The notes beneath the pieces are model-generated. The model searched no databases, was not told where the DNA came from, and saw only the letters and a list, made by a program, of their open reading frames with translations. From positions 3,782,001 to 3,846,000 of the forward strand of contig NZ_CP043641.1 of NCBI RefSeq assembly GCF_014217625.1: a stretch of 64,000 bases of DNA, read 5' to 3'. Source of the DNA: Leifsonia shinshuensis (GTDB lineage: Bacteria > Actinomycetota > Actinomycetes > Actinomycetales > Microbacteriaceae). Below are positions 16,309-23,861 of the stretch, piece by piece (position 1 is the stretch's first letter; each line of letters starts with the position of its first letter). Position numbers and translations under genes: made by a program.

Positions 16309-17145
16309 ATGACCGAGCCGAACCATCCCATCGCGCGCCAGACCGCCGAGCGCGAGATCGTCCACCGCGAGAACAAAGTCCCCGAGCCCACCGTCTCGTT
16401 CTGGGCCATCAAGATCCTCGCCACCACCGTCGGCGAGACCGCGGCCGACCTGCTGTCCTCCAGCCTCCACCTCGGCACCCAGCTGACATCGGTCGTGATG
16501 GCCGTCGTCTTCCTGGCGGTGTTCGTCGTTCAGTTCCGGAGCCGTCGCTACATCCCGGCGGTCTACTGGTTGACCGTTGTGCTCATCAGCATCGTCGGCA
16601 CCCTGATCACCGACAACCTGACCGACGGGCTCGGCGTGCCGCTGATCGTCTCGACGGTCGTGTTCGGCGTCGCGCTGATCGCCACGTTCGCGGTCTGGTA
16701 CGGGTTCGAGCGCACGCTGTCCATCCACGACATCGTCACGCGGCGCCGGGAGGCGTTCTACTGGCTGGCGGTGCTCTTCACGTTCGCGCTCGGGACGGCG
16801 GCCGGCGACCTGGTCGCCGAGCAGCTGAACCTCGGCTACCTCGTGTCGGTCGGCGTGTTCGCCGGCGCGATCGCGCTCGTCGCCGTGGCGCACTCCGTGT
16901 TCCGCCTCGGCGCGATCGTGGCCTTCTGGATCGCCTACGTGCTCACCCGTCCGCTCGGCGCCTCGCTCGGGGACTACCTGTCCCAGCCCACCGCGGACGG
17001 CGGTCTCGGGCTCGGCACCATCGTGACCAGCCTGATCTTCCTCGCGGCCATCGTCGCGCTGGTGGTCTCCCTCACGGTGACGGGCCGCGGGCGCACCCCG
17101 TCGGTCGCCGACCCGCTGGACGAGGACGAGCGCGTCACGGCCTGA
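16309..17145 (+). CDS. COG4705-like multi-pass membrane protein
   Basis: The 278-residue protein has about eight hydrophobic segments and resembles the uncharacterised COG4705 family of membrane-anchored proteins. Three segments carry a repeated pattern around a conserved Gly-x3-(A/G)-Asp: TTVGETAADLLSS, GTAAGDLVAEQL and RPLGASLGDYLSQ. This suggests internal duplication and a helix-packing or ion-binding role. AAAGGGAG lies seven bases before the ATG. It converges on the glucanase-like gene, with a bidirectional terminator between them. Confidence 0.75.
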   Translation: MTEPNHPIARQTAEREIVHRENKVPEPTVSFWAIKILATTVGETAADLLSSSLHLGTQLTSVVMAVVFLAVFVVQFRSRRYIPAVYWLTVVLISIVGTLITDNLTDGLGVPLIVSTVVFGVALIATFAVWYGFERTLSIHDIVTRRREAFYWLAVLFTFALGTAAGDLVAEQLNLGYLVSVGVFAGAIALVAVAHSVFRLGAIVAFWIAYVLTRPLGASLGDYLSQPTADGGLGLGTIVTSLIFLAAIVALVVSLTVTGRGRTPSVADPLDEDERVTA

Positions 17146-17162
17146 CCGCGCACGAGACGCCG

Positions 17163-17203
17163 CGGCGCCCGGACACCGCCCAGAGGGCGGCGTCCGGGCG
17201 CCG
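17163..17203. terminator. Bidirectional hairpin terminator
   Basis: A 12-bp perfect outer stem (17163-17174 with 17192-17203), one mismatch, a 5-bp inner stem (17176-17180 with 17186-17190) and a 5-base loop lie between two convergent genes. There is no long T-run, as is common in actinobacterial terminators. Confidence 0.75.
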
Positions 17204-17214
17204 ACGGTCTCGCG

Positions 17215-18846
17215 CTACTTCAGCGTCATCGTCTCCATCCCCAGGTACGTCTTCGCCGCCCAGGAGGCCGGGTCGTCCGCGAAGTGCTGGCGGATGGCTC
17301 CGTTCCGGAGGGCGTTGTCCAGGGACATCATGATCATCGACTGGTCGAGCACCAGGCGGCGGTGGCCGATCGCGCCGGAGACCGGGTTGACCGCGTCGTA
17401 GAAGCCGCCGTCCTTCGTGTAGCTGCCCGGGTAGAGCGTGCGCAGCTTCTGGATGTTCGCGAACGCGTCCTGCGGGAGGACGCCGAGCGCCGTGAACGAG
17501 GCGTGCGGGGTGACGACGTCCTCCGTCGAGCAGCCCGGGCACTGGGCGAGGGCCTGGCCGGCCGGGAACTTCTGGCCGGTCGCGCCGTAGATGCCGTAGC
17601 CGCCGGTGTCGTCAGCGGTGCTCGACGGCGACATTCCCCAGACCGGGTAGCCGAGAGTCTGCGTCGCGTACTTCTCCTGCACCTGCGCCGTGCGGACGTC
17701 CGCCAGCCCGAAGCCGTTCTGGCCCCAGGTGGTCTCCGGCACGATCTCGTTCGCGAGCATCGCCTCGAACATCCCGCCGCCCCAGGTCGGCAGGAAGGTC
17801 ATCGACGTGCCGGGGTAGGTGTAGTGGCCCTCCCAGACGTTGAAGACCTTGCCGCTCTGCGGGTCGGTGTACTTCTGCCAGGCGCCGCCGACCGGCCACT
17901 GGCCCTGCCAGGAGAAGTCCGGATCGGTCGGGCACTGCTTCGGCGGGAGGGTGCGCCAGGTGCGCCACCAGACGTCGCCGGGCATCTGGTGCAGGCCCAT
18001 CCCGATGTACATCGCGATGCGCGGGTCGCTGTAGATCGCGCCGTTGTGGTACCCCGCCGGTCCTTGGTCGGCGTAGTAGCCGCCGTACATCTGGCCGGTG
18101 GGCTGGTTGCCCGCGATGTCCGGGTTGGTGTTGCAGGCGGTCTGCGCCCGGTCGTCGTAGAAGATCGAGAAGTCCATCGGGGCGATGAGCGCGTCGATCT
18201 GCTTGCGGAGCTCGGGCAGCGCCTGGCGCGCGACCATGAGCCCGGAGGCGTACCAGCCGTTGTCGACCGCGGAGAGGAACGAGCAGTTGTCCTGCTGCGG
18301 CGTCGTCTCGGTGGAGCAGTCGGCGGCGCCCGGGTTCAGGATGGTGTGCCCGTTCGTCGTGTCGTACCACTGGAACAAGAAGCCGTGCGAGCGCTTCAGC
18401 GTCGCCACGGTGTCGAGCGTGGACGAGATCAGCGCACGCTCCTGTGGGCGTGGGACGATGCCGAGATCGCCGGCGGAGACCACGGCCTCCAGGTAGGTGC
18501 CGATGTTGGCGGCGGAGGTGTACTGGCCCTTCGTCGTCCCCGGCCCGAGGTTGTCGAGGGGGAGGTGGGTGACGGGGTCGGTGTCGTTCTGGAAGAAGGT
18601 CCAGGTGTCCTTCGCGACCTGGAGGAGGGTCGCCTTCTGGGCGGAGGTGAGCGGCGGCTGGGCGCTCATGCCCTGCATGCCGTGGGCGTTCTGGTCGCCC
18701 TGGGCGTTGGAGCCTTGGGCGTTCTGGTCGCCCTGCGCGAACGCCGTCTGCGCGGTCGCGAGGGACGCGATCGCGAGGACGGCTGCCGCGCCGGCCCGCA
18801 CGATCGCGGTGGTGCGGCGTGAGCGCCGCGGATGGGATCTGGTCAT
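17215..18846 (-). CDS. Secreted glycoamylase-like (PF10091 / GH144-type) glucanase
   Basis: After a Tat- or Sec-like signal peptide (about 1-37, RRSRR then a hydrophobic core ending AFA) and a GDQ/NAQG-rich linker (38-60), the 543-residue protein shows the alpha/alpha-barrel features of the PF10091 family: GFLFQWYD, TWGGGMFEAMLANEIVPE, PVWGMSPSS, GYGIYGA, VVTPHASFTALGVLP, GGFYDAVNP and LVLDQSMIMMSLDNAL. Characterised members (GH144) are endo-beta-1,2-glucanases; that substrate is inferred here. It is exported. ACGGAGA precedes the ATG. Its promoter carries a perfect palindrome that nearly matches the one on the beta-glucoside importer operon at 57.4 kb. Confidence 0.8.
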   Translation of the reverse strand: MTRSHPRRSRRTTAIVRAGAAAVLAIASLATAQTAFAQGDQNAQGSNAQGDQNAHGMQGMSAQPPLTSAQKATLLQVAKDTWTFFQNDTDPVTHLPLDNLGPGTTKGQYTSAANIGTYLEAVVSAGDLGIVPRPQERALISSTLDTVATLKRSHGFLFQWYDTTNGHTILNPGAADCSTETTPQQDNCSFLSAVDNGWYASGLMVARQALPELRKQIDALIAPMDFSIFYDDRAQTACNTNPDIAGNQPTGQMYGGYYADQGPAGYHNGAIYSDPRIAMYIGMGLHQMPGDVWWRTWRTLPPKQCPTDPDFSWQGQWPVGGAWQKYTDPQSGKVFNVWEGHYTYPGTSMTFLPTWGGGMFEAMLANEIVPETTWGQNGFGLADVRTAQVQEKYATQTLGYPVWGMSPSSTADDTGGYGIYGATGQKFPAGQALAQCPGCSTEDVVTPHASFTALGVLPQDAFANIQKLRTLYPGSYTKDGGFYDAVNPVSGAIGHRRLVLDQSMIMMSLDNALRNGAIRQHFADDPASWAAKTYLGMETMTLK

Positions 18847-18921
18847 GGACGGTCTCCGTTTCGTGTCATCGTTGACGACCTCCCGCGCGAGAGCGCACTC
18901 CCGGGGGCGGTCACGCCGCGC

Positions 18922-18950
18922 ACCGTATGCGCATACATTCGATCGCGCAA
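18922..18950 (-). promoter_or_regulatory. Promoter of the secreted glucanase-like gene
   Basis: On the minus strand TTGCGC (18950-18945) and TACGGT (18927-18922) are exactly 17 bases apart. The palindromic operator occupies the end of the spacer and the first three bases of the -10 box. Confidence 0.6.
18925..18936. promoter_or_regulatory. Perfect palindromic operator GTATGCGCATAC
   Basis: This 12-bp palindrome overlaps the -10 box of the glucanase-like gene. Upstream of the beta-glucoside ABC operon, 57384-57395 reads GTATGCGCTTAC at the same position relative to its own -10 box, so 11 of 12 bases agree. Both are likely sites for the LacI protein encoded at 56187-57293. Confidence 0.6.
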
Positions 18951-18977
18951 GACCTTCGGCACGCCGGTTTCAGCCGG

Positions 18978-19943
18978 TTACGACCCGGCGCGCAGCGTCT
19001 GCGACGGCAGCACCCCGAACGCCGCGCGATACCGGCTCGCGAAGCGGCCGAGGTTGAAGAACCCCCAGTCTGCGGCGACCTGCGAGACCGACGTCGTGTC
19101 CGGGCGTCCGGCCGCGAGGTCGCGGTGCGCCCCGTCCAGGCGCGCCCGCGTCAGGTACGCGCCGGGGCTGGTGCCGAGGTGGTCGCGGAATCCGCGGGTG
19201 AGCGTGCGCACGCTCACCCCGACGGCAGCGGCGATGTCCGGCACCGTGATCGGGAGGTGGGCGTTCTCGTCGATGAACTGGGTCGCCCTGCGGACGGTCG
19301 CGGGCGGCGCCGGCCGGGTCGGCGACTCCAGCGCCTCACGGTACTGGTGCCCGGTCGCCAGCAGCAGCCCCGTCATCAGCGCGCTCGACAGCTGCGACGA
19401 GAACAGTGTGTTCCCGGCCAGGCCGCCCGGCGCGTCGAGTGCGCCGAACAACACGTGGGCGAGTCGGGACCACTCGGCCCCGCGGCCGCTGCGGAGGTCC
19501 ATGAGGTACGGGAAGCGGATCTCGTCCACCTGGTCAACGCCGAGCATGCGGCTGAGCTCCGCCTCCAGGATCTCGCGCTCGAACTTCACGTGGGCGAGAC
19601 GATCGTGCAGGGTGCCCCATCCGGTGGCCCGGACGGCGTCGATGGGCCCGATGACGGCGGCGGAGTCGGGGGTTGCCGTGACCTCCGTCGAGCCCAGACC
19701 GAGCTCCAGCGGGCCGAGCGCAGGCAGGCTCACGCCGTAGGACCCTTTCAGCTCGCCGAACACCATCGTGACGCGGGTGCCGTAACTGACGGTCCCGAGC
19801 GCGACCGACCCGACGCGGGCGCCGCCGAGCTGGGCGGAGAAACCCGCGGCCCGGCCGGCGGGGTGGATGGCGCCGCCGTAGAACAGCCGGGCGCCGATGG
19901 CGCTCGCCTCGTCCGGGTCCGTCGTCGAGATCCTCGGCTCCAT
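18978..19943 (-). CDS. AraC-family transcriptional regulator
   Basis: The 321-residue protein ends with the two helix-turn-helix units of AraC regulators: ITVPDIAAAVGVSVRTLTRG around residues 236-255 and a second unit with SVSQVAADWGFFNLGRFASR and YRAAFGVLPSQTL. The N-terminal part resembles the AraC-binding-like domain of AraC/XylS proteins that sense small hydrophobic or aromatic compounds. The ATG at 19943 is the only start that fits domain size; the sequence CATACT seven bases upstream could be a -10 box. The effector and target are unknown. The glucanase-like gene lies directly downstream on the same strand. Confidence 0.85.
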   Translation of the reverse strand: MEPRISTTDPDEASAIGARLFYGGAIHPAGRAAGFSAQLGGARVGSVALGTVSYGTRVTMVFGELKGSYGVSLPALGPLELGLGSTEVTATPDSAAVIGPIDAVRATGWGTLHDRLAHVKFEREILEAELSRMLGVDQVDEIRFPYLMDLRSGRGAEWSRLAHVLFGALDAPGGLAGNTLFSSQLSSALMTGLLLATGHQYREALESPTRPAPPATVRRATQFIDENAHLPITVPDIAAAVGVSVRTLTRGFRDHLGTSPGAYLTRARLDGAHRDLAAGRPDTTSVSQVAADWGFFNLGRFASRYRAAFGVLPSQTLRAGS

Positions 19944-20008
19944 GTACAGCAGTATGCGCGTCGGCCCGGGTGGCGGCACCCGCGCATCGCAGCGTTCGGA
20001 GCCCGTGG

Positions 20009-20560
20009 TCAGGCCGCGGCCTGCGCGTCCCACGCCCGCCGAAGGCCCTCGCGGGCCCGGTAGGTCAGCGCGGCCGCGGCGTTCGGCGAGATGCCCAGCA
20101 CGCCGGCGACCTCCGTCGAGGTGAGCTGCTCCACCTCGCTGTACCAGAGGGCGTTCCGCCAGCGCTCCGGCAGTGCGCTGAGGACGGCGGCGACGCGCGA
20201 CCGCTCCCAGACGCCGTCGTGGAGGTCGTCGCTCCAGCGCTCGTCGCTGTACTCGCCCGGATCCTCGACGGCGATCTCGTGGCGGGCGGATCCCCAGCCG
20301 GCGGCGGCGTTGCGGATGGTGGTGTACAGGTACGCGCGGAACCCGCGGACCGGCCCGTTGCCGTTCCGAAGGGCGCGGTAGATGCGGGCGAACGCCTCCG
20401 ACACGAGGTCGTCCGGATCGAAGGCCGAGGTCACTCCGGCCGCGAACCGGCGGCCGGCGTCGGAGTGGCGGCGCCAGAGCTCGGCGAACGACGCGTTGTC
20501 GCCGCCTCGGCTGCGGGCGACGAGGTCGTCGTCGACGGCGGTGTCTGCGTGCGGGCGCAT
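20009..20560 (-). CDS. ECF-type RNA polymerase sigma factor
   Basis: This 183-residue protein has sigma region 2 (about 26-90: FAELWRRHSDAGRR, DPDDLVSEAFARIYRAL and FRAYLYTTIRNAA) and region 4 (about 123-175: LSALPERWRNALWYSEVEQL followed by SPNAAAALTYRAREGLRRA). No region 3 is present, which places it in the extracytoplasmic-function group. GGAAGGAAA lies ahead of the ATG. No anti-sigma factor gene is next to it; the following gene is the AraC regulator 65 bases downstream. Its target promoters cannot be read from this window. Confidence 0.88.
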   Translation of the reverse strand: MRPHADTAVDDDLVARSRGGDNASFAELWRRHSDAGRRFAAGVTSAFDPDDLVSEAFARIYRALRNGNGPVRGFRAYLYTTIRNAAAGWGSARHEIAVEDPGEYSDERWSDDLHDGVWERSRVAAVLSALPERWRNALWYSEVEQLTSTEVAGVLGISPNAAAALTYRAREGLRRAWDAQAAA

Positions 20561-20806
20561 GGCGGTTTCCTTCCGGAGGCAGCCGGGCGCGAGGGACGCC
20601 GGCTGCCCCGACGATGTCGGGGGTGCGCCGTCGGCGGGTGCGGAGGCCTCCGGTCGGGTGCCGGAACGGGTGCTCCACGACGCGGGCGGCGCGGGGATGG
20701 AAAGAACCTAATTTCCGGGCGTCGGCGCCGGAAAGCCGATCTGCGACAGCGGGTCGGCCGGTTTCGGACACGATGGTCGAGGGCGGCCCGGACCGGATCC
20801 GTCGCG

Positions 20807-21298
20807 TCAGTCCGCGGGCTGCGAGGCCCGGTCCCCCTGCTCCGCGATCGCGGTCAGCTGCGCGAGGAACGCGCTCACCGTCTCCGACTTCGCCGGGTCG
20901 AGCTCCGCGGCGACCGCGAGCAGCCGGCGGTGCATCGCCGAGAGGGTGTCTCTGACCTCCTCGTCCGCTCCGGGCGTCGCGCGGATGGTCAGGCTGCGGC
21001 GGTCCTTCGGGTGCGGATGGCGGGTGATGTGGCCGGATGCGGTCAGGCGGTCGAGCATCGCCGTCACCGACGACGACTTGATGTTCAGGTGCGCACCGAG
21101 CTCGACGGGGGTCGCGTTGCGGCCCTCCGCCTCGGCTTTCAGGAGGAAGCGCAGCGCCTTCAGGTCGGCCTCGCCCATGCGCATGGATTCGCGGGTGCGG
21201 CGGCGCATGGCCTGCTCGGCGGTGCGGTACTCGCGCAGCGACGCGATCACGCGGACGGCGTGCGGGGGCGCCGCGTCGTACCAGGGAGCCTCGCTCAT
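20807..21298 (-). CDS. MarR-family regulator (first of a tandem pair)
   Basis: The 163-residue protein has the MarR winged helix: LKALRFLLKAEAEGRNATPV, then ELGAHLNIKSSSVTAMLDRL as the recognition region and GHITRHPHPKDRRSLTI as the wing. It is clearly paralogous to the protein encoded upstream at 21330, sharing EAMRR/SMRM, an IxSSS(V/I)TxxLDRL helix and (P)xDRR wing. The tail around PAKSETVSAFLAQL forms the dimer helix. Thirty-one bases separate the two genes, so they are probably cotranscribed. The ligand is unknown. Confidence 0.88.
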   Translation of the reverse strand: MSEAPWYDAAPPHAVRVIASLREYRTAEQAMRRRTRESMRMGEADLKALRFLLKAEAEGRNATPVELGAHLNIKSSSVTAMLDRLTASGHITRHPHPKDRRSLTIRATPGADEEVRDTLSAMHRRLLAVAAELDPAKSETVSAFLAQLTAIAEQGDRASQPAD

Positions 21299-21329
21299 CT
21301 GGTCGATCCTAGTGCGACGGCGAGGCGGA

Positions 21330-21866
21330 CTACGTCCGCTCCTTCGCGTGCGCGCCGTCGAAGGAGGGGGTGTCGATCTGGTCGACCGCGTCGCGGAGGC
21401 GGTCGATGAACTCGACGACGGTCTCCGCGTCCTGCGGGGTGAGGTTCGAGGCGACCTCCACGAGCTCTTCGCGGACGTCGCCGAGGATGGCCCGCTGCAG
21501 GTGGTCGGTCGGGACGGTCGGGACGATGATCAGCGCCCGGCGGTCGAATGGGCTCGGCTCGCGGCGGATGTGGCCGGCCTTCTCGAGGCGGTCGAGGAGC
21601 ACGGTGATGGACGAGCTCTGGATGCCGAGGTACTCCGCGAGCTCGCGCGGCCCGACCGTCATCCCGCGCTCGCGCGCGCGAAGCAGATAGCGCAGGGCCG
21701 AGATGTCGTTCTCGTTCATGCGCATGGCCTTCTCGGAGCGGCGCTGCATCGCGCTGTCCGCCGCACCGTATGCGCGCACGTGCTCCAGGACCTCGATCGC
21801 CCGCTCGCGGTCCGTCTCGGCGCTGTACCAATAGTGGGGCGCCGGACTCGTGCTGTCCGTCGTCAT
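21330..21866 (-). CDS. MarR-family regulator (second of a tandem pair)
   Basis: The 178-residue protein has the MarR DNA-binding helix ELAEYLGIQSSSITVLLDRL and wing GHIRREPSPFDRRALII. Together with its downstream neighbour it forms a duplicated pair that may make heterodimers. A perfect 8-bp inverted repeat overlaps its -10 region, which suggests autoregulation, and a -10 box (TATCAT) seven bases before the ATG suggests a leaderless mRNA. Several CTAG tetramers lie between it and the upstream small-protein gene. Confidence 0.88.
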   Translation of the reverse strand: MTTDSTSPAPHYWYSAETDRERAIEVLEHVRAYGAADSAMQRRSEKAMRMNENDISALRYLLRARERGMTVGPRELAEYLGIQSSSITVLLDRLEKAGHIRREPSPFDRRALIIVPTVPTDHLQRAILGDVREELVEVASNLTPQDAETVVEFIDRLRDAVDQIDTPSFDGAHAKERT

Positions 21867-21868
21867 GC

Positions 21869-21890
21869 TGTAGATGATAGACCATCTACA
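21869..21890. promoter_or_regulatory. MarR-type operator TGTAGATG-N6-CATCTACA
   Basis: Two perfect 8-base arms are separated by six bases, the size normally bound by a MarR dimer. The minus-strand -10 box TATCAT (21879-21874) lies within it, so binding would shut off the tandem marR genes. Confidence 0.6.
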
Positions 21891-21908
21891 AGCTAGAGAA
21901 GCTAGAGA

Positions 21909-22262
21909 CTAGCCTGCCGCGACGCTCCGCGTGCCGGAGCGCTCCCGGCGATGGCGGTACTCGCCCAGGTCGGTCGGCTCCTCGGTCACGAGCAGCCCGC
22001 TGGTGCGGCCGGCCATCTCCACCATGCTGTTCAGCCAGGCGGTGTTCAGGCCCCCGAGGTCGTCGCGGTCGAACGCGTAGCGGATCGGGATGGCATTGTC
22101 GATCCACAGCGAATTCCGCACAGGGAGGCCGGGAACGTCGGATTTCCAGCTGATCAGGAAGGGCTCCCGCCGCCGCAGTTTGGTGGTGATCGCCGCCTGC
22201 AGGTGCGCCAGCGTCCGGTCCTCGAAGGTGATCGTGTCACCGTCGTAGGTCATCGTTCCCAT
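21909..22262 (-). CDS. DUF7882-type small protein
   Basis: The 117-residue soluble protein begins MGTMTYDGDTITFEDRTLAH and continues with LQAAITTKLRRREPFLISWK and NSLWIDNAIPIRYAFD. This matches a family I know from Microbacteriaceae, where it is often loosely annotated as an ATP-dependent DNA ligase although it is far too small. Its function is unknown. AGAGGGA precedes the ATG at 22262; a longer in-frame start at 22373 lies inside the CTAG-rich control region. Its stop codon TAG is itself part of a CTAG tetramer in front of the marR promoter. Confidence 0.75.
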   Translation of the reverse strand: MGTMTYDGDTITFEDRTLAHLQAAITTKLRRREPFLISWKSDVPGLPVRNSLWIDNAIPIRYAFDRDDLGGLNTAWLNSMVEMAGRTSGLLVTEEPTDLGEYRHRRERSGTRSVAAG

Positions 22263-22299
22263 TGCCGTCCCTCTCCGCTCGTCGGTCGTGCGGGATGAG

Positions 22300-22434
22300 C
22301 CTAGCCGATCGCTAGGGCGTCTAGCTACGTGGATTTCTAGATGTTCGATCGCCGCAAGCACTAGCAGGTACACGGGTGCGAATCAACCCCCCGGCCAAAA
22401 CTTGCCTCGAAAGTCGATTAGCTAGAAGCTCTAG
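22300..22434. promoter_or_regulatory. CTAG-rich divergent control region
   Basis: Seven CTAG tetramers (starting 22301, 22312, 22321, 22337, 22361, 22422 and 22431) lie between the divergent small-protein genes. Some pair into inverted repeats: CCTAG-N7-CTAGG at 22300-22316 and CTAGA-N3-TCTAG within 22422-22434. Three more CTAGs lie at 21893-21912. CTAG is generally rare in bacterial DNA, so this is probably a set of binding sites, plausibly for the nearby MarR proteins. Confidence 0.5.
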
Positions 22435-22479
22435 TTACTTCATCATCCATCGCAGCACCGCTCCGCCGAAGGGATTGTC

Positions 22480-22803
22480 ATGACGATCGCGGTAAAAGCA
22501 GCACGACCGCTTCCGCGCCGCTCCGAGACCCGGGTGCGCCGCGGCCTCCGCACGGCCGCCGCCCCCGCTCAGAGCGAGCACCTCGCGTGGCGCCAGCCGG
22601 TGGCCGGGCTGTGGGTCGCCGAGACCCCGTCCGCCTACCTCGGCATGATCGACCAGACGAACGAGGGGTACACGGCGTCTGCCGCCGACGGGCGGACACT
22701 CGGCTCCTTCGCCTCCCTCGCGGACGCCAAGATCGCGGTCTACGCGAACTGGTTCCGTCCGCAGAAGACGGGCTTCCTCGGGTGGATGCGGCGCCGCGCG
22801 TGA
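22480..22803 (+). CDS. Hypothetical small protein
   Basis: This 107-residue protein has a basic N-terminal third (Arg-rich to about residue 25), then EHLAWRQPVAGLWVAETPSA and a compact segment YLGMIDQTNEGYTASAADGR ending near FASLADAKIAVYANW. The aromatic, beta-rich middle suggests a small folded domain, but I recognise no family. GAAGGGA lies seven bases before the ATG. The next gene starts inside its stop codon (GTGA). It is divergent from the DUF7882-type gene. Confidence 0.65.
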   Translation: MTIAVKAARPLPRRSETRVRRGLRTAAAPAQSEHLAWRQPVAGLWVAETPSAYLGMIDQTNEGYTASAADGRTLGSFASLADAKIAVYANWFRPQKTGFLGWMRRRA

Positions 22804-23027
22804 TCGACGCGACCGAGGAGGCGGTGACCGACTGGAGCGAGCTCCTCCCGAAACGCGCCTACGTCCTGCGCTCGCCCGAGGGCGAAGACCTGCTATCGAC
22901 CTACGGCGGCCCGGGGGAGGCGGCCGGCTCCGCCGTGTTCTTCGCCCACTCTCCCGAGGGCGACGGTGAACTGACGATCGCCCCGGGCGACGGCTGGACG
23001 GTGCTGAGCAGCGTCCAGGAGGACTAG
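22800..23027 (+). CDS. Hypothetical 75-residue protein
   Basis: The GTG at 22800 overlaps the TGA of the preceding gene, and the frame continues as an acidic protein (IDATEEAVTDWSELLPKRAY, then SPEGEDLLSTYGGPG and ending VLSSVQED) with coding-like composition. Longer starts in this frame lie inside the previous gene. No family is recognised; its coupling to the previous gene suggests a shared role. Confidence 0.55.
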   Translation: MIDATEEAVTDWSELLPKRAYVLRSPEGEDLLSTYGGPGEAAGSAVFFAHSPEGDGELTIAPGDGWTVLSSVQED

Positions 23028-23036
23028 CTCCACGCC

Positions 23037-23858
23037 ATGAGCACGGCGGCGGAGGGTAAGGCGCAGCTGCGGAAGGCAGCGCGGACCGCGGGCGAGAGCT
23101 CTTTGTTGGAGATCCCGGCCCGCGCCGGGTTCGCGGCGAGCGGGCTCATCCAGGTGCTGCTCGGCGGCCTGGCCATCCAGCTCGGCGCGGCACACGTGGG
23201 GGAGGTCGACCAGACCGGCGCCCTCGACGAGGTGACGAAGCTCCCCGGCGGGTTCATCGTCCTCTGGATCGCCGCCATCGGGCTGTTCGCCCTCGCGCTG
23301 TGGCTCCTGACCGAGGCTGTGCTGGTCCGGGCGGGATCGACCGCCGACCGCTGGATCGCGCGCGGGGAGCACCTGAGCAAGGCCGTCGCCTACAGCGCGC
23401 TGGGCTTGACCGCGATCGCCTTCGCCGACGGGCATCCCTCGCACGCCAGCACCACGACCCGGCAGATCAGCGCGGGGATCCTCGCGTCTCCGACGGGCCA
23501 GATCGGGCTGGGCGTGCTCGGCCTGGTGACCGGCGCGGTCGGCGGGTACTTCGTCGTCAAGGGGATCCGGCGCAGGTTCCGGCAGGACGTCCAGGTGCCG
23601 GACGGCGTCGCCGGCCACGTGGTCGTCGTCCTCGGCATGGTGGGCTACATCGCGAAGGGCATCGTGGTCGTCCTCGCCGGGGCGGCCTTCGTCCTCGCGG
23701 CGATCCGCGCGCAGCCGGCGACCGCGACGGGGCTGGCCGGCGGGCTGAGCGCGCTGCAGCAGCTCCCGTTCGGCGGGGTGCTGACCGTCGTGGTGGGGCT
23801 GGGGCTCATCGCGTCCGGCGTGTACAACATCGCGCGGGCGTGGCTGGCGCGGTTCTGA
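23037..23858 (+). CDS. DUF1206 membrane protein
   Basis: The 273-residue protein has six hydrophobic helices arranged as three repeats of two, each beginning with an A-R-x-G-F/Y-type turn (PARAGFAASGLIQVLLGGLA; LSKAVAYSALGLTAIAF; MVGYIAKGIVVVLAGAAFV). This is the DUF1206 arrangement. The function is unknown; members are scattered through actinobacteria, often near stress genes. It follows the two small genes by nine bases and ends three bases before the convergent LacI gene. Confidence 0.85.
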   Translation: MSTAAEGKAQLRKAARTAGESSLLEIPARAGFAASGLIQVLLGGLAIQLGAAHVGEVDQTGALDEVTKLPGGFIVLWIAAIGLFALALWLLTEAVLVRAGSTADRWIARGEHLSKAVAYSALGLTAIAFADGHPSHASTTTRQISAGILASPTGQIGLGVLGLVTGAVGGYFVVKGIRRRFRQDVQVPDGVAGHVVVVLGMVGYIAKGIVVVLAGAAFVLAAIRAQPATATGLAGGLSALQQLPFGGVLTVVVGLGLIASGVYNIARAWLARF

Positions 23859-23861
23859 GGG

